Virus record (IMG/VR): IMGVR_UViG_3300034105_004543
Coordinates: 1 to 64,000 of that record
Length of the DNA: 64,000 bases
DNA from: a virus
Reading direction: 5' to 3' (one strand)
In this document: positions 17,471-25,095 of the stretch, piece after piece
Position numbering within the stretch: position 1 is the first letter of the stretch
How the letters are laid out: every line of letters begins with the position of its first letter
Translations under genes and position numbers: made by a program
The notes under the pieces: model-generated
Told to the model about the DNA's origin: nothing
Seen by the model: the letters and a program-made list of their open reading frames with translations, nothing else
Databases searched by the model: none

Positions 17471-17953
17471 ATGGCAACAAGACCAGTAACGTGTCCATAT
17501 GACACACCGGAAGGATTTAGATTTTATCGGGATAATCTAGTTTTAGATGATGGTATGGGAACTCCCAAAAAATATCTCCCAATGAATGACTTTCTTATAA
17601 ATGTGGATTCATTCTCAAAAAGTAGGGTTTCGTTGGATCCTGGGAGATCTTTCTTATTAAGTCAGAGCGACATTGGTGATAATTTAGGATATGTCTCGTT
17701 TATAGCAATAAAGGCAAAATTCCCCGATACTATAGTTGAATCTAAGAAATATTTAACGTGGGTATATAAGGGACAAACGATGAATATGGGGGAATTAATG
17801 GTGCTTTCTGGTGCTAAACAATATTCAACAGACTCGACATATGAGGGATGGAATCTATCTAAACCTAATGATTATATAAATAATGGCGGAATGATATTTA
17901 CTAATCCACATGCTGATTTCCAGATAAAGTTAGAGATATTAATAGGTAGGTAA
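17471..17953 (+). CDS. Beta-rich virion-type protein, paralogue B
   Basis: 160 residues, starting 1 base after the previous stop. It corresponds to the C-terminal domain of the preceding protein (shared MGELMVLSGA / MGGFMVLTGA, YEGWNL / WKGWDI, NNGGMIFTNP / ANGGFIFTNP) but lacks its Gly-rich arm. The pair arose by tandem duplication and may form a hetero-oligomer. A virion role is inferred from composition and the promoter arrangement only. Confidence 0.55.
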   Translation: MATRPVTCPYDTPEGFRFYRDNLVLDDGMGTPKKYLPMNDFLINVDSFSKSRVSLDPGRSFLLSQSDIGDNLGYVSFIAIKAKFPDTIVESKKYLTWVYKGQTMNMGELMVLSGAKQYSTDSTYEGWNLSKPNDYINNGGMIFTNPHADFQIKLEILIGR

Positions 17954-18005
17954 TAAAATATTTCATTTATGAAATATATAGTAAAAAGTTTCTTGTCCTT
18001 GTATG

Positions 18006-18014
18006 GATATATAA
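18006..18014 (+). promoter_or_regulatory. Putative late promoter box, GATATATAA
   Basis: Ends 22 bases before the ATG at 18036. A one-mismatch copy (AATATATAG, 17973-17981) lies 33 bases upstream in the same 82-base gap, so tandem start sites are possible. Confidence 0.5.
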
Positions 18015-18035
18015 TCAATAAAAAAAAAGTAAACC

Positions 18036-20597
18036 ATGGATTTTATAAATCAAGTTAAAAAAGTAAAAGAAATCACAAAATCTCCGGAGGTAAAAGCTTT
18101 ATGCGAAAGTTTCCTTAGTGGTGATTCAGTTTCTAAGGAGAAACTAGTAGTTTTGATTAGCGAACATAATACATCCATGGATTTAGATAATTCTGGAAAT
18201 AATATACACAATCATATGGATTTAATAAAAAGGGAAGAGTCGGAGATCTCTAAAAAAGCTGCTAATTCGCTTATGGAATCTTGGACCGGTTTAGGAAAAT
18301 CTACATCAGGTAGTAATTCTGGATCATATTCAGATAAACCTAAACAAAATAAAAATGAAGAGGACTCGCTATACGAAAATATCAGCAATTTGGAATCCTC
18401 TGATCTTGTTGCAAAATCATTTATTGATACACAAAGTGTAAAGAATCTTGGTATTAGAAATGCTATAGAAAAGATAAAGGAATCTTCCATCTACACATAT
18501 CCTAAAGCTAAAATTGTTTGTGAACAATATCAATATCTTTTGGAAAATAAAGGAGTTCCTGAATTTTCACTTATCAACAATTTCATAAATGAACTTGCTT
18601 CGTTTTCTTGGGACTCATCAATAGCACCCATTGAGGCGGAATTAAGAGAAAAAGCAAAAACATTTTCCAGAGAAATTGAAGTTGCTAAAGTTTTAGAATC
18701 TATAAAAAATAGCGGAAGCTCTTCTTTCTATTCTGAGCTTTCTGAAACACTTAATGAGTGGTTAGTTTCTGAGAATAAATCTAATGGTCTGTTGGTAAGA
18801 AATATCAGTAAATTTAACTTTAATCCAGTAATCAAAAATCTTATAAACTTTTTGAATATACACGAAAGTACTGATAGCAGAAAATTAGAGGTGCCTGTTA
18901 ATATACAAGGAGAATCTAGCGTTTCTAAAGTTTACTCACCGGTTCTTTTCGAGAACGGAAGAACGTTCTTCTTTATAGGTGGATGTATATTTGAAGCTGA
19001 TTCATCTTCCTTAAGAAAATTAGGAAAATCCGAATATTCTTCTCTACCTGAAAATTATCTAAGACTTTCATTAACGACCATGAAGTCTCATGTAAAAATA
19101 AACGAGTCAGGAATCTCTGTTAAACTTGGTAATAAAATAGTTACCATGATTGAAGAAAATGACAAGGTTTCGGTTTATCTTGGAAAAGACAAACTTAGAT
19201 TTGGTGACACCGTAGGTTTGGCTAAAATAATTGGTCTTGAATCCTCATCATATTTTGGTGTTAATGAATCGGAATCAGTAGGTGACATTATGACCCTTTA
19301 TACAAGCTATTCTTCCGTGGTTGAATTAGATTTTGCAAAATCCATAACATCTAATGTTTATGAGGGTCTTGGAATTAATCTTTTCAAGTGGAATGGTCAA
19401 ATATATCTTCAGAAAATAAATGAGGCTATGAGAGAAAATTCACTTTATGAAGTTAATGGATCTCAAGCTGTTGCTATGGTTAAGAACTTTATGAGATATG
19501 ATATCTCGGAGGGTTTAACAGAATTTCTTGATGGTGAATCTAAGGTTAAATCTGTAATGATAAATGACAGAAGTAAAGTTCTTGAAAATATCTCTAAAGT
19601 GGAAGGTGAGATTACAAAAGTTGAAACGCTTATGGAATCTAATTCATTATACAAAAACTCAAAAGAAATCAAGATTGCACATTCTATGCTTGAAAGAGAA
19701 TTACAATCTCTTAAAAGCAAATGGAATCAAATAAATATAGAGATTCAAAAAGTTGATGCTGATATAAAATTACATGCGGATGTCGATTTATTCGAGGATC
19801 AGAAATTTAACATAGGTTCTTTTGTTAAGGTTAAGGAATCTGGAGATACTGGTAAAGTAATTTCAATCGATAGCTCATCAGGAAGATATACAATCCTTCT
19901 GGATACAGGTAAAACTGAGGATCACCAGATAAATGATCTAGCTGATTTGGACGAGGCTTTAAATAAAGCTGCTGATGATAATGCTGAATCTATGGACTCT
20001 GATGACAATAATGACGATAATGGATCAGTTAAAGAATCTAATAACCTTAATAAATCCAAACTACCTGAAAGTGAGCAAAAAAAAATATTAAAGAAATTTG
20101 CTGGTATGCACGGATTCTCTAAAGCTCCTGGTGCGGATAACGGTCAAATAGAAATGGATGGTGATTCCTTACATGGGTATAATAGAACAATGAACGAGGC
20201 TAAAGCGGATCTTAAGAACAGAACATCTAAAACTAAAGACCCAGTAAATGACAAAAAAGCACAGATGTCTGATATTAAAAATAAATCATTGTCTGTTGCA
20301 AGTGATAAGAAGGAAAATTCTAAATTAACTAAAGGTACATCAAATACTAATTTTGCTGAAGCTCCTGGCGATGATAATATAAACAAAGGTAAAAACGTAA
20401 ATCCAAAAAATAATCTGGGTGCTGCTCCTGGTAATCACAATAAAGTAAACGGTAAAGAATTAGGTAAAGATTTAGTTAGAAAAGCTCCTGAGGGTAAAAA
20501 CAAATCTTCTGAATTTAATGCTAATGATGTGAAAGACGAGGAAGTTTATAACGCTGGTTATAATCTTAAAGAATCTGAAGAAGTAAAAAAAAACTAA
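18036..20597 (+). CDS. Large helical, probably head-associated protein (zero-frame product)
   Basis: 853 residues in the zero frame. Residues 1-130 are charged, with a Ser/Asn-rich linker. Residues ~130-560 are mixed alpha/beta with repeated INE/VNE sites (KINESGIS, GVNESES, KINEAM). A coiled coil lies at about 510-575. A small KOW/Tudor-like barrel is at about 587-632 (FNIGSFVKVKESGDTGKVIS). The last ~200 residues are Lys/Asp/Asn-rich and disordered, with several 'AP(G/E)' motifs (SKAPGADN, EAPGDDN, GAAPGN, KAPEGK). The zero frame stops at TAA 20595-20597, directly after nine A residues; the same style of sequence continues in the -1 frame. Internal head or scaffold role is an inference from the NE sites. 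Confidence 0.65.
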   Translation: MDFINQVKKVKEITKSPEVKALCESFLSGDSVSKEKLVVLISEHNTSMDLDNSGNNIHNHMDLIKREESEISKKAANSLMESWTGLGKSTSGSNSGSYSDKPKQNKNEEDSLYENISNLESSDLVAKSFIDTQSVKNLGIRNAIEKIKESSIYTYPKAKIVCEQYQYLLENKGVPEFSLINNFINELASFSWDSSIAPIEAELREKAKTFSREIEVAKVLESIKNSGSSSFYSELSETLNEWLVSENKSNGLLVRNISKFNFNPVIKNLINFLNIHESTDSRKLEVPVNIQGESSVSKVYSPVLFENGRTFFFIGGCIFEADSSSLRKLGKSEYSSLPENYLRLSLTTMKSHVKINESGISVKLGNKIVTMIEENDKVSVYLGKDKLRFGDTVGLAKIIGLESSSYFGVNESESVGDIMTLYTSYSSVVELDFAKSITSNVYEGLGINLFKWNGQIYLQKINEAMRENSLYEVNGSQAVAMVKNFMRYDISEGLTEFLDGESKVKSVMINDRSKVLENISKVEGEITKVETLMESNSLYKNSKEIKIAHSMLERELQSLKSKWNQINIEIQKVDADIKLHADVDLFEDQKFNIGSFVKVKESGDTGKVISIDSSSGRYTILLDTGKTEDHQINDLADLDEALNKAADDNAESMDSDDNNDDNGSVKESNNLNKSKLPESEQKKILKKFAGMHGFSKAPGADNGQIEMDGDSLHGYNRTMNEAKADLKNRTSKTKDPVNDKKAQMSDIKNKSLSVASDKKENSKLTKGTSNTNFAEAPGDDNINKGKNVNPKNNLGAAPGNHNKVNGKELGKDLVRKAPEGKNKSSEFNANDVKDEEVYNAGYNLKESEEVKKN
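20588..20594 (+). other. Candidate -1 frameshift slippery site A AAA AAC
   Basis: In the zero frame the codons read GTA AAA AAA AAC TAA. The heptamer A-AAA-AAC at 20588-20594 is a classic bacterial -1 slippery sequence, one codon before the stop. I saw no strong downstream hairpin or upstream Shine-Dalgarno-like stimulator. A homopolymer-length error in the sequence would give the same picture. Confidence 0.6.
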
Positions 20598-20761
20598 GTC
20601 GTAACTTCTATTTCGCTCCTAAGGGTGAAAATCAGAATAAACCTGGAAAACCTTTTGTCCAATCTATGAAAGGTAAATTCTCTAAAGCACCTACAGGAAA
20701 ACCTGAGGATGCGGATGATTCTGAGGATAATAACGATGATTCAGACGAGGATAAACAATAA
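20594..20761 (+). CDS. -1 frame extension of the preceding protein
   Basis: Reading on in the -1 frame adds 55 residues (LSRNFYFAPKGENQNKPGK, then KGKFSKAPTGKPEDADD and an acidic end) before TAA at 20759-20761. It carries the same 'AP' motif and composition as the upstream C-terminal tail, and it has no start codon near its beginning. It is therefore best read as the end of the same protein (908 residues in all). A terminator follows 7 bases later. Confidence 0.65.
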   Translation, partial: LSRNFYFAPKGENQNKPGKPFVQSMKGKFSKAPTGKPEDADDSEDNNDDSDEDKQ

Positions 20762-20767
20762 TTTAAG

Positions 20768-20803
20768 AAGAATGTAGTATTTTTTAACTACATTCTTTTT
20801 TTT
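20768..20803 (+). terminator. Rho-independent terminator
   Basis: Stem AAGAATGTAGT (20768-20778) pairs with ACTACATTCTT (20787-20797), followed by T-rich sequence to 20803. It marks the end of the frameshifted gene after 20761. Confidence 0.85.
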
Positions 20804-20866
20804 ATGTGTGAAATCTTTTAGTATTTCTGACTAAAATACTAAATATCCAAATATAATTAAATATTA

Positions 20867-21226
20867 ATGGCAAAAGTTTATGTAAAGAATAGCGAGCTGA
20901 TGGCAGCGGTTATAGAATCGAAAAATGCTGGAAAGCTAACACCCGCAACAATAGATATGTTTAATCTGATGATTGAGGGTATATCTAAAAAGATGTCATA
21001 TAAGGATCCTGAGGATAGAGAGGATTGTATGGCTTTTGCTATGGAAGATCTATGCAAATATTGGAATAGATTCAATCCTGAAAAATCAAACAATCCTTTT
21101 GCATATTTTACACAAATAGCAAAGCATGGATTTGCTAAAGGATGGAAAAAATTGCACCCTCCTAAAAATCCAGTAACTATACCATTCAGTTATATAACAG
21201 GTGAGGATAATTCATATAATATCTAA
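20867..21226 (+). CDS. 55: Late-transcription sigma factor, gp55-like, short form
   Basis: 119 residues. It aligns by eye with the first two thirds of T4 gp55: YVKNSELMAAVIESK (T4 YVNNKELLQAIIDWK), LMIEGISKKMSYKD (T4 LIAEGLSKRFNF), a helix ending in FNPEKSNNPFAYFTQIAKHGFA (T4 ...YKNPHAYITQACFNAF), then a basic KKLHPPK. This is the sigma region 2 core that binds polymerase and the -10 box. T4 gp55 is 185 aa; the C-terminal part that carries the sliding-clamp-binding tail is absent here. It lies beside gp4 and portal genes and probably directs GATATATA promoters. Confidence 0.72.
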   Translation: MAKVYVKNSELMAAVIESKNAGKLTPATIDMFNLMIEGISKKMSYKDPEDREDCMAFAMEDLCKYWNRFNPEKSNNPFAYFTQIAKHGFAKGWKKLHPPKNPVTIPFSYITGEDNSYNI

Positions 21227-21229
21227 ACC

Positions 21230-21715
21230 ATGCCGGATATTAAAAAAGTAAAACCAAACGGGGAATATAAATCCGGAAAATATGATCCTAAAAATCCGGA
21301 TAAGTATATAGGCGATATACATAATATTATCTATAGATCATCATGGGAATACAGATTTTGTACATATTGTGATACAAACGAAGCAATATTAAAGTGGAGT
21401 TCTGAACCTGTTGTTATACCATATTATAATCCATTAGATAAAAAGGATCATAATTATAATGTGGATTTCTATATTAAGGTACTAAAGGAGGATAATACTG
21501 AGCAGGAATGGTTAATAGAGATAAAACCAGAAAAACAAACACAGAAACCACTAATGGAGGGTGTTATGACTTTAGCTAAATTAAAATCTTATAATAGAAA
21601 TATGCAGATTTGGATAACAAATCAAGCCAAATTTAAAGCAGCTAAAGAATGGGCCGATAAAAGGGGATATAGATTCGGTGTTATTGATGAGAATTTTTTA
21701 TTCAAAAGTAAGTAA
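21230..21715 (+). CDS. 4: Head-completion nuclease (gp4-like)
   Basis: 161 residues. Strong similarity in pattern to T4 gp4 (150 aa): SGKYDPKNPDKYIGD (T4 SGKWVPKNISKYRGD), IIYRSSWEYRF (ITYRSNWEKFF), ILKWSSEPVVIPYYNP (IIAWGSETAVIPYF), a WLIEIKPEKQTQKP strand (FFIEIKPKKETQPP), and KAAKEWADKRGYRFGVI (KAAQSLAEKRGIKFRIL). The E-x-K of IEIKPEK is the catalytic pair of a PD-(D/E)XK-like fold. In T4 it finishes filled heads before tail joining. It is 3 bases downstream of the sigma factor gene and upstream of the portals. Confidence 0.93.
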   Translation: MPDIKKVKPNGEYKSGKYDPKNPDKYIGDIHNIIYRSSWEYRFCTYCDTNEAILKWSSEPVVIPYYNPLDKKDHNYNVDFYIKVLKEDNTEQEWLIEIKPEKQTQKPLMEGVMTLAKLKSYNRNMQIWITNQAKFKAAKEWADKRGYRFGVIDENFLFKSK

Positions 21716-21721
21716 AATCTC

Positions 21722-21730
21722 GATATATAA
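21722..21730 (+). promoter_or_regulatory. Putative late promoter box, GATATATAA
   Basis: Lies in the 34-base gap before the first portal gene; its end is 20 bases before the ATG. Confidence 0.55.
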
Positions 21731-21749
21731 ATATCAAAAAATAAAATAA

Positions 21750-23378
21750 ATGGCAGGTTTCGTAAATAATAATAAACCAACAGAGTCACCCGTTGTACAA
21801 AGGATAAGAGAATCAGTTAAAAAACTGAGTACTTTTGGAATGAAGTATGATGATATGGTGATAAGAAATTCACAGGCTGTTGGTGTGACTGAAGCGGCTT
21901 TTCTTAATAAAAATAAAGCCAACGTAGAGGACGAAAGCATGCTATGGTCCCTTGCAAAGCAGGATATTACCACTCGACAATTTATAGGATATTTTGACAA
22001 GGATTATAAGGGAAAGAGGGATTTTTTAAGAATGTTTTCTTTAAATCCTGAGATTGAATATGTACTTGATACTATTTGTGACGAGGCTATAACTTATGAT
22101 CCAGCTAATTTCTTTGCATATCCTGATTTTATAGATCTTACTGATGCAAACGAGAAGGTAAAAGATGAACTTTATGACACATATAAAAATCTCTATGATA
22201 TATGGGGATTCTCTGATGATATAACTGCATGGCAATATTTTAGACAGTTCATTATCGATGGATTTTTGTCATTTGAGATTATTTATGATGATACCGGTAA
22301 AAAAATAGTTGGGTTTAAGGAGCTTGATCCTGTAACATTAATACCCAGCGTGGAGAAACAATTGGATGGAAGTTTTCTTAGTACATGGACTCAATACCCT
22401 CAGGATCCAAAGAAAAAACGTACCCTTTATGATCCTCAGATAATTTATATCTCATATGCTAAGGGAAATTCAATATCAAGAGTTAGTTACATAGAGAGAT
22501 TAATAAGACCATATAATATATTAAGAATTATAGAATATACTAGAGTTATTTGGTCCGTTATGAATGCATCATTTAAAATGAAAATGACAGTTCCGATTGG
22601 CACAAAGTCACAGCAGAAGGGTATGCAGACACTTGGTGAACTTATGAGTATTTATAAGGAAGATATACAGCTTAATGACGAGAGCGGTGAGCTTACTATT
22701 GATGGTAGTCCAAAGATTCAGTTTTATAAGAATTACCTTATGCCTTCAGGAGTTAATGGTACACCAACAATAGAACCAATAAATACAGAGGGACCTAATC
22801 TTAATGATCCCGCTCCTCTAACATATTTCTTCGATAAATTCATATTAGAATCCAAAGTACCTCCTTCAAGGTTTCATAATCCTGATGGTGGTAGTACATC
22901 ACCATATTCGAATGGTGCAGAGGGATTAGACAAGGAGGAAATAAGATTCTATAAATTTATATCCAGACTTAGATCAGTTTTTCAAGAAATATTAATCAAG
23001 CCGTTATGGATTCAAATGATTAATAAATACCCATATCTGGAGAAAGACTTTTTGTTTAAAAGTCAATTAGGACTTAATTATTGGTCCGATAATCCATTTA
23101 AGGAGAACCAAGAAATAGCAAAAATGTCGGGAAGAAAAGAAACTGTTACCGGTCTTGGTGGACTCCTAAATGATGATGGAAAACCATTTTTTTCAAACGC
23201 TTTCCTTATAGAGGAGTATTTAGGTATGTCTAAACAGGATATAATAGCAAATAAAGAAGCTAAAGAAAGAAAAATAAAAGAAAAAGCAGAAGCTGCTAAA
23301 AAAGAAGGAGCTGGTGCAACTGGAGCGGCCGGTGAAAAAAAAGAAGGCGGAGAAGAACCACCACAAGTAACACTATAG
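21750..23378 (+). CDS. 20: Portal protein, copy 1 (gp20-like)
   Basis: 542 residues, close to T4 gp20 (524). Family features include NPEIEYVLDTICDEAI near residue 95, WQYFRQFIIDGFLSFEIIYD (crown and clip region), YIERLIRPYNILRIIE helix, IQFYKNYLMP followed by EGPNLNDPAPLTYFFDKFIL (T4: ENYWFP... LGDIEDVLYFKKKLY), then VPPSRF. The portal dodecamer is the DNA gate at one vertex and nucleates prohead assembly. The C-terminus is Ala/Gly/Glu-rich and ends EEPPQVTL, exactly like the next gene's product. Only 4 bases separate the two. Confidence 0.92.
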   Translation: MAGFVNNNKPTESPVVQRIRESVKKLSTFGMKYDDMVIRNSQAVGVTEAAFLNKNKANVEDESMLWSLAKQDITTRQFIGYFDKDYKGKRDFLRMFSLNPEIEYVLDTICDEAITYDPANFFAYPDFIDLTDANEKVKDELYDTYKNLYDIWGFSDDITAWQYFRQFIIDGFLSFEIIYDDTGKKIVGFKELDPVTLIPSVEKQLDGSFLSTWTQYPQDPKKKRTLYDPQIIYISYAKGNSISRVSYIERLIRPYNILRIIEYTRVIWSVMNASFKMKMTVPIGTKSQQKGMQTLGELMSIYKEDIQLNDESGELTIDGSPKIQFYKNYLMPSGVNGTPTIEPINTEGPNLNDPAPLTYFFDKFILESKVPPSRFHNPDGGSTSPYSNGAEGLDKEEIRFYKFISRLRSVFQEILIKPLWIQMINKYPYLEKDFLFKSQLGLNYWSDNPFKENQEIAKMSGRKETVTGLGGLLNDDGKPFFSNAFLIEEYLGMSKQDIIANKEAKERKIKEKAEAAKKEGAGATGAAGEKKEGGEEPPQVTL

Positions 23379-23382
23379 TAAG

Positions 23383-24999
23383 ATGGCAGGATTTTTAGAC
23401 TTTATAAAACCAAACCAATCAGCATTAGGTAATATACTGAAGAATCTGGGTAGTATATCCAAATTTGGAATGCAGTATGATGATATGATTGTTAGAAATT
23501 CCCAGGCTATTGGTAGAACTGAGGGATCTTTTTTTAACCAGGAGGGAACAGGATATACAAAGGATAGCGCATTCCAATGGACTGCATCCTATCATGATAC
23601 GAAGGTAAGAAAATATATAGCCTACTTTGACAAATCCTATCTGGAAAAGAGAAATTATTTGAGGAAATTCTCAATAAATGGTGAGATTGAATTTATACTT
23701 GATATTATAACAGATGAAGCTATAGTTTATGATGATAGAAATTATTTTGCACAGCCATCTTTTTCCAATATAGATCTAAAGGATAAGGTCAAAGAAAAAA
23801 TAAGCTCACACTTCAATAGGCTCTATAATATATTTCAATTTCAGAATACTGTTCTTGGGTGGCAGTATTTTAGACAATTTATAATAGATGGATTTCTAGC
23901 TTTTGAAATTATTTATGATAATAAAGGTAAGGAAATAATAGGATTCAAGGAATTGGATGCAGTATCGCTTCAGCCAGTTGTTGAGAAGGTTGGTGAGAAT
24001 GAATTTAAACAGTTTTGGTTACAATATCCTGCAAATCCCCAGATGTTTAGAAAACTTACTGATGAACAGGTTATCTACATTTCTTATGCTAAGGGTAACA
24101 CGATATCAAGAACAAGCTATATTGAGAGACTCGTTAGATCCTACAACATACTAAGAATTATGGAGAATTCTAGAGTTATATGGAATGTAATGAATGCAAG
24201 TTACCGAATGAAATTCATTATACCTATTGGAACGCAGTCACCTCAAAAAGCAATGCAAACTCTGGGTCAGCTTATGTCCAGTTATAAGGAAGACATAAGT
24301 ATTAATGATTCTTCCGGTGAATTAACGGTTAATGGTAGACCTAAGGTTCAATTTTATAAAAATTATCTATTTCCCGAGCAGAATGGTGTTTCTCCTCAGA
24401 TATCATCGCTTAATCCAGCAGGTCCGGATTTCAACGTTATGGATAATGTTCTTTATTTCTTTAATAAATTAAAAATGGATTCTAAAATACCATATGCTAG
24501 ATTTGCTGCAAAGAATGGAACTCCAGCAAATTATCAGATAGCAATTGATCAATTAGAAAGGGATGAGATAAGATTCGAAAAATTCTTAAGAAGACTTAGA
24601 TCTATATTCCAAGAAATATTGGTAAAACCCCTTTATATCCAGATGTGTTTGGATTATCCAGAGTTAGCCAAAGATAGAAACTTCAAAGCAAATATTGGAC
24701 TTAATTTTAATAGAGACCTTGAATTTGAAGAACAGGTTGAAATGACAAATCTTAAGAAGAAAGGTGAATTTATAACATCATTGGCTGACCTTAAGATTAA
24801 GGCTGGCGAGGAGGATGTTCCATATTTTGATAATGACTTTCTTATTCAAAGATTTCTTGGTATGTCACCAGATCAGCTCAAACTGAATGAGATATACAAA
24901 AAGAATGAGGAGAAATCCGCTCCCGCTCCTGCGGCCGGGCAACCTCCCGCTTCCGCGGAGGGAGCTGAGGCGGAAGAACCACCACAAGTAACTTTATAA
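23383..24999 (+). CDS. Portal protein, copy 2 (gp20 paralogue)
   Basis: 538 residues, colinear with the preceding portal throughout: FGMQYDDMIVRNSQAIGRTE (copy 1 FGMKYDDMVIRNSQAVGVTE), WQYFRQFIIDGFLAFEIIYD, VIYISYAKGNTISRTSYIER, FYKNYLFPEQ, and the same EEPPQVTL end. All segments that define the fold are intact, so it is not a decaying copy. The two could form a mixed ring, or serve different assembly steps. The 3' end is markedly GC-rich (CCCGCTCCTGCGGCCGGGC region) compared with its surroundings. A terminator follows. Confidence 0.88.
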   Translation: MAGFLDFIKPNQSALGNILKNLGSISKFGMQYDDMIVRNSQAIGRTEGSFFNQEGTGYTKDSAFQWTASYHDTKVRKYIAYFDKSYLEKRNYLRKFSINGEIEFILDIITDEAIVYDDRNYFAQPSFSNIDLKDKVKEKISSHFNRLYNIFQFQNTVLGWQYFRQFIIDGFLAFEIIYDNKGKEIIGFKELDAVSLQPVVEKVGENEFKQFWLQYPANPQMFRKLTDEQVIYISYAKGNTISRTSYIERLVRSYNILRIMENSRVIWNVMNASYRMKFIIPIGTQSPQKAMQTLGQLMSSYKEDISINDSSGELTVNGRPKVQFYKNYLFPEQNGVSPQISSLNPAGPDFNVMDNVLYFFNKLKMDSKIPYARFAAKNGTPANYQIAIDQLERDEIRFEKFLRRLRSIFQEILVKPLYIQMCLDYPELAKDRNFKANIGLNFNRDLEFEEQVEMTNLKKKGEFITSLADLKIKAGEEDVPYFDNDFLIQRFLGMSPDQLKLNEIYKKNEEKSAPAPAAGQPPASAEGAEAEEPPQVTL

Positions 25000-25002
25000 A
25001 TG

Positions 25003-25030
25003 AATGGAATATGAAAATATTCCATTTTTT
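25003..25030 (+). terminator. Rho-independent terminator after portals
   Basis: AATGGAATAT, loop GAAA, ATATTCCATT, then T-run to 25030. The GNRA-type tetraloop adds stability. Confidence 0.85.
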
Positions 25031-25064
25031 GTGTTTATTGTTTTTTTAATTCGCACACTTTTAT

Positions 25065-25072
25065 TACTTTTG
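25065..25072 (+). promoter_or_regulatory. Bacteroidota-type promoter, TACTTTTG
   Basis: TACTTTTG matches TAnnTTTG, with TTG at 25038-25040 about 24 bases upstream (usual spacing 17-23). It lies 24 bases before the ligase ATG, right after the portal terminator, so it begins the replication operon. Confidence 0.55.
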
Positions 25073-25095
25073 TATGGAAATTAAAAAAATTAAGA

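Noticed and set aside
23383-24999. Second portal gene as a pseudogene or assembly artefact
   Set aside because: It is full length, has all family segments and is well diverged from copy 1 at DNA level, so it is neither a decaying nor a misassembled duplicate.
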